NCBI RefSeq assembly: GCF_913054185.1
Contig: NZ_CAJXIV010000026.1
Location: forward strand, 1 to 42,239
Length of the DNA: 42,239 nt
Direction: 5' to 3'
From: an uncultured Shimia sp.
GTDB taxonomy: Bacteria > Pseudomonadota > Alphaproteobacteria > Rhodobacterales > Rhodobacteraceae
The notes beneath the pieces were generated by a model. It saw only the letters and a program-made list of their open reading frames with translations, was not told the DNA's origin and did no database searches. Shown here piece after piece: positions 14,343-21,668 of this stretch (its first letter is position 1; each line of letters starts with the position of its first letter). Both the position numbers and the translations under genes were made by a program.

Positions 14343-16097
14343 ATGACACGTCAGATGACCGGAGCAAAAATGGTAGTTCAAGCCTTGAAGGATCAGGGTG
14401 TGGACACAGTCTTTGGCTATCCCGGAGGGGCTGTCCTACCCATTTACGACGAGATTTTTCAGCAGAATGATATTCGTCATATCCTTGTGCGTCACGAACA
14501 AGGCGCGGTGCATGCAGCTGAGGGCTATGCCCGCTCCACTGGCAAGGTTGGTGTGGCGCTTGTCACCTCTGGTCCCGGCGCCACCAATGCGGTGACCGGT
14601 CTGACCGATGCGTTGCTGGACTCGATCCCAATTCTGGTGCTGACCGGCCAGGTGCCGACCTTCATGATTGGCTCTGACGCATTTCAGGAAGCAGACACCG
14701 TGGGCATCACCCGCCCCTGCACCAAGCACAACTGGCTGGCCAAAGACACGGACACATTGGCGGAAACCCTGCATCAGGCGTTTCACGTCGCGCAGTCCGG
14801 CCGTCCTGGCCCAGTGCTGGTGGATATTCCGAAAGACGTGCAATTTGCCAATGGCACCTACACGGCGCCAGAAAAATCCGACACAACCATTTACCAGCCG
14901 GAAACCAAAGGCGACATCACTGCCATCAACGAGCTGGTGGAAGCGATGGAAAAAGCCGAACGCCCGGTGTTTTACACTGGCGGCGGCGTGATCAACTCGG
15001 GCCCCAAGGCAAGCGCCCTGCTGCGCGAACTGGTGGAGGCCACCGGCATTCCGATCACCTCCACGCTGATGGGGCTTGGTGCGTATCCGGCGTCGGGCGA
15101 AAACTGGCTGGGCATGCTCGGCATGCACGGCCTGTATGAAGCCAATATGGCAATGCATGACTGCGATCTGATGATCAACATCGGCGCGCGTTTTGATGAC
15201 CGCATCACCGGCCTGATTTCTGCGTTCTCGCCAAACTCGATCAAAGCGCACATCGACATTGACCCCTCCTCGATCAACAAGGTGATCAAGGCCGACATCC
15301 CAATTGTGGGTGACGTGGAAAGTGTTCTGACCGACATCCTGAAGGTCTGGAAAGCCCGCGGCCGCACCGTGAACCGCGACGCCATTGCCAACTGGCAAAG
15401 CCAGATCAGCGATTGGCGCAAGGTTGAGTGCCTGAAGTATGTTCAGGAAGGCAAGGTCATCAAACCACAGTACGCCCTGTCCCGGCTTGAGGCGCTGACC
15501 AAAGAGCATGACCGCTACATCACCACCGAAGTGGGCCAACACCAGATGTGGGCCGCACAGTATTTGGGCTTTGAAGACCCCAACCGGTGGATGACCTCCG
15601 GTGGACTCGGCACCATGGGCTACGGCTTCCCAGCCTCCATTGGCGCCCAAGTGGCGCACCCCGACAGCCTCGTGATCAACGTGGCCGGCGAAGCGTCTTG
15701 GCTGATGAACATGCAGGAAATGGGCACCGCGATCCAATTCCGCCTGCCAGTAAAGCAGTTCATCTTGAACAACGAACGCCTCGGCATGGTACGTCAGTGG
15801 CAAGAGCTGCTGCACGGCGAACGCTACAGCCACAGCTGGTCCGAAGCGCTGCCTGACTTCGTGAAACTCGCAGAAGCCTTTGGCGCCAAAGGCATCATCT
15901 GCTCCGACCCGGATGATCTGGACGACGCGATCATGGAGATGATCAACTATGACGGCCCGGTGATCTTTGACTGTCTGGTGGAAAAACACGAGAACTGCTT
16001 CCCGATGATTCCGTCAGGCAAGCCACACAACGAAATGCTTCTGGGCGAAGCCAGCACGCAGGGCGTTATCCAAGCCGGCGGCGCGGTGATGGTGTAA
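14343..16097 (+). CDS. ilvI: Acetolactate synthase large (catalytic) subunit
   Basis: This enzyme joins two pyruvate molecules, or pyruvate and 2-oxobutyrate, using thiamine diphosphate, in the first common step of valine, leucine and isoleucine synthesis. The 584-residue protein shows catalytic Glu52 in Arg-His-Glu-Gln-Gly-Ala, the Gly-Arg-Pro-Gly-Pro-Val-Leu motif, and the C-terminal ThDP/FAD region with Asn-Asn-Glu-Arg-Leu-Gly-Met-Val-Arg-Gln-Trp-Gln-Glu. The usual Gly-Asp-Gly of the ThDP site reads Gly-Glu-Ala, a variant I recall in other alphaproteobacterial IlvI. The ATG at 14343 follows a GGAGA site; ATGs at 14319 and 14340 are alternatives. The gene is under the attenuator at 14205-14305. 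The symbol ilvB is also used for such proteins. Confidence 0.95.
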   Translation: MTRQMTGAKMVVQALKDQGVDTVFGYPGGAVLPIYDEIFQQNDIRHILVRHEQGAVHAAEGYARSTGKVGVALVTSGPGATNAVTGLTDALLDSIPILVLTGQVPTFMIGSDAFQEADTVGITRPCTKHNWLAKDTDTLAETLHQAFHVAQSGRPGPVLVDIPKDVQFANGTYTAPEKSDTTIYQPETKGDITAINELVEAMEKAERPVFYTGGGVINSGPKASALLRELVEATGIPITSTLMGLGAYPASGENWLGMLGMHGLYEANMAMHDCDLMINIGARFDDRITGLISAFSPNSIKAHIDIDPSSINKVIKADIPIVGDVESVLTDILKVWKARGRTVNRDAIANWQSQISDWRKVECLKYVQEGKVIKPQYALSRLEALTKEHDRYITTEVGQHQMWAAQYLGFEDPNRWMTSGGLGTMGYGFPASIGAQVAHPDSLVINVAGEASWLMNMQEMGTAIQFRLPVKQFILNNERLGMVRQWQELLHGERYSHSWSEALPDFVKLAEAFGAKGIICSDPDDLDDAIMEMINYDGPVIFDCLVEKHENCFPMIPSGKPHNEMLLGEASTQGVIQAGGAVMV

Positions 16098-16100
16098 CCA

Positions 16101-16502
16101 ATGCGGTTGGTGTCGATAATGGTGATCGCCTTTGGCATCGGTATTATCGGCTACCAGCTAGTACCAAAGCGCCCGATGCTGTTGGAGGTTGAATGGATGC
16201 AAGACGCGAACGTATGGAGAGCAAATGAAATTGCTGCAACATCGGGCGACTACTGTATCTGCCCGCCTTATGAGTGCGCTTCGATGTTTGAAGCGACGCT
16301 AATAGTCAACGACCGCGAATTTCTCGGAAAAAACTCGAGGTATGTTTTGGCTTCACCGTCTGGACCAGTTTCCGCCGATACCAAGCCAAAGCACGTCACC
16401 AGAATATCGTCCAAAAAGAAATGCTTCGAAAAGAACAAAGGCGATGAAGTCGTCTTCGAACTAAGAAAGGCTGGAGATAGCTATTCTCTCAGCGTTTACT
16501 GA
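16101..16502 (+). CDS. Orphan membrane-anchored protein inside the ilvIH operon
   Basis: This is a 133-residue protein of unknown family. It begins with a hydrophobic helix (residues 3-21) that could be a signal anchor, then a mixed, probably exported domain. Cysteines are clustered in Tyr-Cys-Ile-Cys-Pro-Pro-Tyr-Glu-Cys (residues 51-59), with another near residue 109, suggesting disulfides. The start lies 3 bases after the ilvI stop, and its stop lies 11 bases before ilvH, so it is locked into the operon. Its DNA is clearly less GC-rich than ilvI and ilvH. This suggests a late insertion or a fast-evolving gene. No function is proposed. Confidence 0.7.
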   Translation: MRLVSIMVIAFGIGIIGYQLVPKRPMLLEVEWMQDANVWRANEIAATSGDYCICPPYECASMFEATLIVNDREFLGKNSRYVLASPSGPVSADTKPKHVTRISSKKKCFEKNKGDEVVFELRKAGDSYSLSVY

Positions 16503-16513
16503 AAGGCAAACCC

Positions 16514-17077
16514 ATGGCTGCTCTAAAAATCAAAAAAGGCTCCACGAGCCACTCCGCTTATAACCTACGTCCCACTTTCTCCGACGAGGTCGAAACCCAC
16601 ACCCTTGCCGTGTTGGTGGACAACGAACCGGGCGTTTTGGCGCGGGTGATTGGTCTCTTTGCCGGTCGTGGCTACAACATCGAAAGCCTGACCGTGGCTG
16701 AGGTGGATCACACCGGGCACATGTCGCGCATCACCATCGTAACCACCGGCACACCGCAAGTGATTGAACAGATCAAAGCGCAGTTGGGCCGCATTGTGTC
16801 GGTGCATGACGTGCACGACCTGACAGTCGAAGGCGCGTCCGTGGAGCGCGAACTGGCCCTATTCAAAGTGTCTGGCACCGGCGACAAGCGGGTTGAAGCC
16901 CTGCGTCTGGCAGACATCTTCCGCGCCAATGCGGTCGACAGCACGCTGGAAAGCTTTGTGTTTGAACTGACCGGCACGCCCGGCAAGATCGACGCGTTTG
17001 CCGACCTCATGCGTCCACTTGGCTTGGTTGAAGTTGCCCGCACGGGTGTTGCCGCCCTGTCGCGCGGATCAGAGTAA
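16514..17077 (+). CDS. ilvH: Acetolactate synthase small (regulatory) subunit
   Basis: This subunit binds valine and stimulates the catalytic subunit, giving end-product inhibition. The 187-residue protein has an N-terminal ACT domain (His-Thr-Leu-Ala-Val-Leu-Val-Asp-Asn-Glu-Pro-Gly-Val-Leu, residues 31-44, and Gly-Arg-Gly-Tyr-Asn-Ile-Glu-Ser-Leu) and a C-terminal domain ending in Gly-Val-Ala-Ala-Leu-Ser-Arg-Gly. About 28 basic and polar residues precede the ACT domain, as is common in alphaproteobacteria. It is the third gene of the ilv transcript, separated from ilvI by the orphan gene, and is followed by a strong terminator. Confidence 0.96.
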   Translation: MAALKIKKGSTSHSAYNLRPTFSDEVETHTLAVLVDNEPGVLARVIGLFAGRGYNIESLTVAEVDHTGHMSRITIVTTGTPQVIEQIKAQLGRIVSVHDVHDLTVEGASVERELALFKVSGTGDKRVEALRLADIFRANAVDSTLESFVFELTGTPGKIDAFADLMRPLGLVEVARTGVAALSRGSE

Positions 17078-17097
17078 AGCAAGCGACCACTGCGTTC

Positions 17098-17128
17098 AAA
17101 AAAGGGGCCACGTGGCCCCTTTTATTTT
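17098..17128 (+). terminator. Terminator of the ilv operon
   Basis: An 11-bp perfect stem (AAAAGGGGCCA / TGGCCCCTTTT) is followed by ATTTT, 22 bases after the ilvH stop. Its A-rich left flank means it may also end leftward transcripts of the gene stopping at 17144. Confidence 0.88.
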
Positions 17129-17143
17129 GCCTGATACTTTGCG

Positions 17144-17545
17144 CTAACTGACCTTGCGCGCCTGCGCCGCCGTTTTCCAATCGATGACTTCGGCTGTTTC
17201 GCCCGCGGCATTTGGGCCGTCCGCACGGTTGTCACAATCGGGCAATCGCAGCGCCGCCCGCAATGCGCGGCCAAGTTCCCCGGTTTCAACGGCCATGGCC
17301 GCCTGCAACAGATGATCGGCCAGCGGCGTCCCAGGCGCCAGCCTGCACAGGTTGCTCGCCCGTCGCTGCTGCCCAACCATCGTTATATCAAATACCACCA
17401 GGTCGCCCGCCGCCAGATCCCCTGCGCCGCGCCCCAAAGCTGCCGCATCCGATTTGACGGAAAAGTAAGCCAGATCCGCGTGGTCCTCACACCAGATCAC
17501 AGCTGTTCCACCTGTGTTGTCATGCCAAAGCACAACCCCATTCAT
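17144..17545 (-). CDS. Unknown soluble protein with an OB/cold-shock-like N-terminus
   Basis: This 133-residue protein starts at an ATG with an excellent GGAGGA site 8 bases upstream. The first ~70 residues have a pattern reminiscent of a cold-shock OB fold: Gly-Val-Val-Leu-Trp-His-Asp, then Gly-Gly-Thr-Ala-Val-Ile, a Tyr-Phe-Ser segment, Gly-Asp-Leu-Val-Val-Phe-Asp-Ile, and Arg-Arg-Ala-Ser-Asn-Leu. The RNA-binding aromatic motifs are mostly lost. The C-terminal half is helical and ends with a Lys/Arg-containing tail. I do not recognise a named family. The cold-shock-like relation is my inference from residue spacing. Confidence 0.65.
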   Translation of the reverse strand: MNGVVLWHDNTGGTAVIWCEDHADLAYFSVKSDAAALGRGAGDLAAGDLVVFDITMVGQQRRASNLCRLAPGTPLADHLLQAAMAVETGELGRALRAALRLPDCDNRADGPNAAGETAEVIDWKTAAQARKVS

Positions 17546-17795
17546 GCCATTTCCTCCCCCGAACTCGTTAAGTCCCGTGCACCAATGGGCCGTCCTCAAA
17601 TACAGCCGACCCTAAAATCCCCACCTCAGCCTACAGCCAGTTTTGCTTCCACCCATGGCCCAATTTGTGTCGGGGCTCTTGCAAGCTGGTGCCGTTCTGC
17701 GCCAAAGTGACGCCCATTAGCATCTAATAGGACTGCGCAGTGAGTTTGCACACGTTCCGCGAGTCTTTCAATGACAAACACAGCCGGAGAGCCAT

Positions 17796-18611
17796 TTGCC
17801 ACAACCCGAGACTGTATTAGCCAGCGAAACACATCCTGCTGAGCTACGTCAAATGTTTGGGAGAAATTTGCGGTCGCTCTGCGCGCCGTATCGATCTGTC
17901 TCCGATTTGTGCCGAAAGCTGGGAATCAACCGCACACAATTCAACCGATATCTGTCCGGCGAAAGTTTCCCGCGACCTGACGTCCTACATTTAATCTGCC
18001 GTTTTTTTGACGTGGACGCCCGCATTCTGCTCGAACCTTTGGAGAGCCTAGACACCCGCCCCGGAGTGCTCAACCACCCGTTTCTCGCAGACAATGTCGG
18101 CAGCGGCATGCAAACTCTGACCGAAGAGGCTTTCCCATCTGGTTTCTATCGGTTCTCGCGCAAGAGCTTTGTCGAAAACAATCTCATAATTGTAGGCTTG
18201 GTCTACATTTTCCGCGACGGTCCATACACCTTCCTTAGGGGGTACGAACCGCGCCAAGCGATGAGCACACACGGCCTTCCAACCAATGGGCCGCTGCGAG
18301 AGTTCCGGGGCTACGTCTCCGCCCAGGAAGATGGCGTCTCCATCAATGTCGCGCACAGATACAATATGGCGGCCTCGTTTAATTACTTGGGCCGCGTTGC
18401 CGCCTTCAACAACGGCTTTTGGGCAGGCTACGCCGCCCGTCCAACCCGCGAAACCCTGCATGGGCGGGTCGTGGCGCGTATGGTCTACGAACATCTGGAC
18501 GCCCCTTTACACGACATCATCACCATTGCCCGCCAAACCGGTTATGTGAAACCAGAGGACCTGCCCGAGTTTCATCTGCGCCAACTGATGCTGGACACGC
18601 CTTTGACCTAA
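17796..18611 (+). CDS. XRE-family transcriptional regulator
   Basis: This 271-residue protein has a Cro/CI-type helix-turn-helix at about residues 21-60 (Phe-Gly-Arg-Asn-Leu-Arg ... Val-Ser-Asp-Leu-Cys-Arg-Lys-Leu-Gly-Ile-Asn-Arg-Thr-Gln-Phe-Asn-Arg-Tyr-Leu-Ser-Gly). A ~200-residue C-terminal domain of unknown type follows, probably for ligand binding. The preferred start is a TTG at 17796 with GGAGAG 5 bases upstream; the first ATG, at 17853, would begin directly at the DNA-binding domain. It lies 92 bases upstream of, and on the same strand as, the Rieske oxygenase gene, so it may regulate that unit. The target is not established. Confidence 0.8.
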   Translation: MPQPETVLASETHPAELRQMFGRNLRSLCAPYRSVSDLCRKLGINRTQFNRYLSGESFPRPDVLHLICRFFDVDARILLEPLESLDTRPGVLNHPFLADNVGSGMQTLTEEAFPSGFYRFSRKSFVENNLIIVGLVYIFRDGPYTFLRGYEPRQAMSTHGLPTNGPLREFRGYVSAQEDGVSINVAHRYNMAASFNYLGRVAAFNNGFWAGYAARPTRETLHGRVVARMVYEHLDAPLHDIITIARQTGYVKPEDLPEFHLRQLMLDTPLT

Positions 18612-18703
18612 CCGGCGCATCCAAGGCATCCTCTGTCGCAGACAGACCGGACCCTTCAGCTTTCCCCCGTTTACCCTGCTCCTATCAGCCACAGGAGCAC
18701 GCC

Positions 18704-19855
18704 ATGTCCCCCCTTAAATCAAGCGATCCTCTCGCCGCCGTGCGCCGCCCCGTCGCCACCGCCAAAGGTCTGCCCAACGCGCACTACACAGATCCACAGG
18801 TATTTTCAGAAGAGACCGACGCGCTCCTCAAATCCACTTGGGCTGGACTTGCCGTCGCCTCAGATGTGCCTGAACCAGGCGATGCAGTTCCGATCACGTT
18901 CCTTGACATGCCGCTCCTGCTTGTACGTGACAAATCCGGCTTGGTGCGCGTGTTCAACAACGTCTGCCGCCACCGTGGCATGATCCTCGTGGATGCCCCG
19001 CGCAAGATCGAAGGTGCCATCCGCTGCCCGTACCATTCCTGGTGCTACGCCACCGATGGCCGTTTGGTGACCACACCCCACGTCGGCGGCCCCGGTCAAA
19101 ACACCGATCCCAACATCGACCGTGCAACCCTAGGCCTGATCGAAATCCGCTCCCACATCTGGCACGACATTGTTTTCATCAACATCACCGGCGACGCCCC
19201 TGCCTTTGAAGAGCAACACGCCGCGCTACTCTCCCGTTGGGAGGCCTTTGACCAACCCCATATCCACGGCGGCGCAGATAGCCGCTTTACGCTGGATGTC
19301 GCCACCAACTGGAAACTGGCGGTGGAAAACTACTGTGAAAGTTACCACCTGCCCTGGGTCCACCCCGGCCTCAACAGCTACTCTCGTCTCGAAGATCACT
19401 ACAACATCGTTGAGCCGCAACAGTTCTCCGGCCAGGGCACCCATGTCTACCGCCAACTCACCTCTGAGGACGGCACAACTTTCCCCGACTTCGCGGACCT
19501 ATCCACCTTCTGGGACGAAGGCGCTGAATACATCGCACTTTATCCCAACGTGCTTCTCGGGGCGCAGCGCGACCATGCCTTTGCGATCATTCTAGAACCG
19601 CTGACCCACAATCAAACCCGCGAGCACGTGCACCTTTACTACGCCAGAAACGGGACAGACGATGCACTGCGCACCACCAATGCCGCCCAATGGAAACAGG
19701 TGTTTAAAGAGGACATCTTTGTGGTTGAAGGCATGCAACGCGGGCGGTCCGCGCCACATTTTGACGGCGGCCGCTTTTCCCCTGCCATGGACGCGCCCAC
19801 CCACTGCTTTCATGACTGGGTGGCCGCGCGTCTACAAGCACACCGCGCCACATGA
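18704..19855 (+). CDS. Rieske non-heme iron oxygenase, alpha subunit
   Basis: This oxygenase uses a Rieske 2Fe-2S cluster and a mononuclear iron to activate O2. The 383-residue protein has the cluster ligands Cys88-x-His90 and Cys108-x2-His111, and iron ligands His215, His220 and probably Asp337. The residue that bridges cluster and iron in neighbouring subunits is Glu212 (Glu-Ser-Tyr-His), not the usual Asp. I recall this Glu from choline monooxygenase, GbcA and CntA, which act on quaternary amines. The ATG at 18704 follows an AGGAG site. No reductase gene is nearby, so electrons must come from elsewhere. The substrate is unknown; a methylated amine or betaine is a reasonable guess. Its stop overlaps the next gene (ATGA). 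Confidence 0.92.
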   Translation: MSPLKSSDPLAAVRRPVATAKGLPNAHYTDPQVFSEETDALLKSTWAGLAVASDVPEPGDAVPITFLDMPLLLVRDKSGLVRVFNNVCRHRGMILVDAPRKIEGAIRCPYHSWCYATDGRLVTTPHVGGPGQNTDPNIDRATLGLIEIRSHIWHDIVFINITGDAPAFEEQHAALLSRWEAFDQPHIHGGADSRFTLDVATNWKLAVENYCESYHLPWVHPGLNSYSRLEDHYNIVEPQQFSGQGTHVYRQLTSEDGTTFPDFADLSTFWDEGAEYIALYPNVLLGAQRDHAFAIILEPLTHNQTREHVHLYYARNGTDDALRTTNAAQWKQVFKEDIFVVEGMQRGRSAPHFDGGRFSPAMDAPTHCFHDWVAARLQAHRAT

Positions 19856-20064
19856 GTGGCCTAGAAACCCGCCTGCTGGCCGCCCATGTCGCGGATGACA
19901 AAATGGCGCTGGTCGCGCTCTACGAGGAAGCTGCAGCAGTTACAGACACACCCGAGGCAAAAGGCTTTTTCCTCACCCAAGCTTATGTCTACGCGCTTGA
20001 AGCAGGCCACCCCAAAGCGGCCGGTTTGCACCAGAAACTCAAAGCCACGGGCCGTGAGAGCTGA
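19852..20064 (+). CDS. Small helical protein coupled to the Rieske oxygenase
   Basis: This 70-residue, Ala-rich, all-helical protein has start codon overlapping the Rieske stop (ATGA), so it is translationally coupled. The pattern (Ala-Leu-Val-Ala-Leu-Tyr-Glu-Glu-Ala-Ala ... Gly-Phe-Phe-Leu-Thr-Gln-Ala-Tyr-Val-Tyr-Ala-Leu-Glu-Ala-Gly) resembles a pair of TPR- or Sel1-like helices. It has no signal peptide and no cysteines. The tight coupling suggests a partner, chaperone or regulator of the oxygenase. The function is unknown. Confidence 0.75.
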   Translation: MSGLETRLLAAHVADDKMALVALYEEAAAVTDTPEAKGFFLTQAYVYALEAGHPKAAGLHQKLKATGRES

Positions 20065-20073
20065 CGCAGCACC

Positions 20074-20724
20074 TCAGTACATCGTCTCCTGATAGCGCGC
20101 CTCCAGTTGTGCATCGAGCTTCGCCATCTCTTCCGCATCCTCTGGCGCGCCGGTGCTTTGATCCAGCACCATCTTGCTGAGCGACGGCATCTCGCTGCGA
20201 TCCTGAAGTGCCTCTGGATCCCATAATTTGGAGCGCCGGAACGCTTTGGCGCAATGCAGAAACACCTCAACCACCGACACCACAATCGCCGCCCGTGGCA
20301 CCCGCTCCTGAACCTCCATCAGCGCCAGTATCTCCGGATCCGTTGTCACTTGGGCTGTGCCATTCACCCGCAGGGTTTCATCAAACCCCGGCACCAGGAA
20401 GATCAGTCCCACATTGGGGTTCGCCACAATATTGGTCAGACTATCAATCCGGTTGTTGCCCGGCCGCTCAGGGATCACCAACGTGCGCGCATCCAGCACC
20501 TTCACAAAACCCTCGGGATCACCACGTGGCGTCACATCCGCCAATCCATCCGGCGCCTGCGTGCCCAAACACAAAAACGGCGACCGCGCGATAAACGCGC
20601 GCGCGTGTTTGTCCAAATGATCAATGCACTTTTTCTGTGACAACGACTCCGGGTTTGGCGTCTTAAACACCTCCCGCAACCCCGCCACATCCGAAATCAA
20701 AAACTCCGGTTTCATCTCACCCAT
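20074..20724 (-). CDS. PPOX-type FMN-dependent flavoprotein (MSMEG_1061-like)
   Basis: This 216-residue protein has a pyridoxamine-phosphate-oxidase-like split barrel. The FMN-binding type sequence is visible: Pro-Phe-Leu-Cys-Leu-Gly-Thr (about residues 49-55), Ala-Asp-Val-Thr-Pro-Arg-Gly-Asp-Pro-Glu-Gly-Phe-Val, Ile-Pro-Glu-Arg-Pro-Gly-Asn-Asn-Arg and Val-Gly-Leu-Ile-Phe-Leu-Val-Pro-Gly. A C-terminal helix with Arg-Arg-Ser-Lys-Leu-Trp-Asp-Pro is typical of the MSMEG_1061 subfamily. The reaction is not known. The ATG at 20715 is an alternative start, and the frame stays open upstream into the DUF2189 gene. It lies 11 bases after that gene and is probably co-transcribed with it. Confidence 0.88.
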   Translation of the reverse strand: MGEMKPEFLISDVAGLREVFKTPNPESLSQKKCIDHLDKHARAFIARSPFLCLGTQAPDGLADVTPRGDPEGFVKVLDARTLVIPERPGNNRIDSLTNIVANPNVGLIFLVPGFDETLRVNGTAQVTTDPEILALMEVQERVPRAAIVVSVVEVFLHCAKAFRRSKLWDPEALQDRSEMPSLSKMVLDQSTGAPEDAEEMAKLDAQLEARYQETMY

Positions 20725-20735
20725 TTTACTTGCCC

Positions 20736-21611
20736 TCAGCCTTCGTCCTCTACACCCGCCGCTTTGATCAGCGCGTACAGATGCCAACTGCCATGGCCCA
20801 GCACCGGCAGGCAAATCAACAATCCGAGAAACCCGGGCAACAGCGCCAAAAACGTGACGCTCGCCACAATCGCAGCCCACATCAACATCACCACAAAATG
20901 GTTCTGCACATAAGCAAAACTGGTGATCATCGCGGTCACAAAATCAATCTCGCGATCCAGCAGCAACGGCAAGGACAAAACCGTGATCATGTAAAGCAGC
21001 AGCGCAAACAAGAACCCAATAATCGAGCCCACCAACAACATCACCAAGCCATTTGTGGTCGTGTAGATCTCAAAGGAACTGGACACATTGGTCATTGGTG
21101 CCAGCCCCAAAAACAGCGCAAAAATCATGTGGGCAAGGAAAAACCAGAACAGGAACACAATGATGATGATCGCGCAGATCGACGGCAACTGCCGCTTGCT
21201 CTGCCGCCAGACCACACCCGCAATCAACGGCCAGTTGATCTCCCAGCCACGTTCCAGTCGCAGCGACACCTCATACAGCCCCACAGCGGCAAACGGCCCC
21301 AACAGCGGGAAGCCAATCGCCGCAAAGGTCAGCCAATAGCTTTGCCCGCTGGCCACGGTCAGCCATGTCATCAACCAACCGCCCAGCACATAGAATAGAC
21401 CAAACCCAATCCCGTACATTGGCTTGCGCACAAAATCCCGCAGACCAAGCTTCAGCGCTTGGCCCAGCATACTTATCCGCGCGTCTCCCATAGGCGGCGC
21501 GCCATGAATGCGCTCGCCATTTTCGCTGCGTGCCGCAGAAAGCTGCGTTTCACTCATGGGTTTTCCAGCACCGTGGTTTCCCCCTGCGCCCTCAATCGTC
21601 TCTTCAGACAT
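20736..21611 (-). CDS. DUF2189 integral membrane protein
   Basis: This 291-residue protein has a polar N-terminus of about 55 residues and then six or so membrane helices. The family signature is visible near residues 96-113 (Phe-Ala-Ala-Ile-Gly-Phe-Pro-Leu-Leu-Gly-Pro-Phe-Ala-Ala-Val-Gly-Leu-Tyr), followed by Glu-Val-Ser-Leu-Arg-Leu-Glu. DUF2189 proteins are of unknown function; some neighbour respiratory genes, but nothing in this context adds to that. It is 11 bases upstream of the PPOX gene on the same strand. Confidence 0.9.
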   Translation of the reverse strand: MSEETIEGAGGNHGAGKPMSETQLSAARSENGERIHGAPPMGDARISMLGQALKLGLRDFVRKPMYGIGFGLFYVLGGWLMTWLTVASGQSYWLTFAAIGFPLLGPFAAVGLYEVSLRLERGWEINWPLIAGVVWRQSKRQLPSICAIIIIVFLFWFFLAHMIFALFLGLAPMTNVSSSFEIYTTTNGLVMLLVGSIIGFLFALLLYMITVLSLPLLLDREIDFVTAMITSFAYVQNHFVVMLMWAAIVASVTFLALLPGFLGLLICLPVLGHGSWHLYALIKAAGVEDEG

Positions 21612-21668
21612 TTGGCCTCCCTGCGCCTGCTCATTCAGATTTGATCAAAGCGGGTTTGCTGTCTTAAA

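Noticed and set aside
14436-15989. 517-codon open frame antisense to ilvI
   Set aside because: Fully covered by ilvI, with His/Gly/Arg-heavy composition and no recognisable domain; a shadow frame.
17626-17832. Protein-like frame on the minus strand upstream of the XRE regulator
   Set aside because: The reading looks partly like a protein tail (Val-Gln-Thr-His-Cys-Ala-Val-Leu-Leu-Asp), but it overlaps the regulator start, has no good start codon and matches no family I know. It could be a gene remnant, but the support is too weak.
18419-18703. Longer N-terminus for the Rieske oxygenase
   Set aside because: The frame is open upstream, but it overlaps the regulator gene and encodes low-complexity residues. 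The ATG at 18704 has a good ribosome site and matches the family start.
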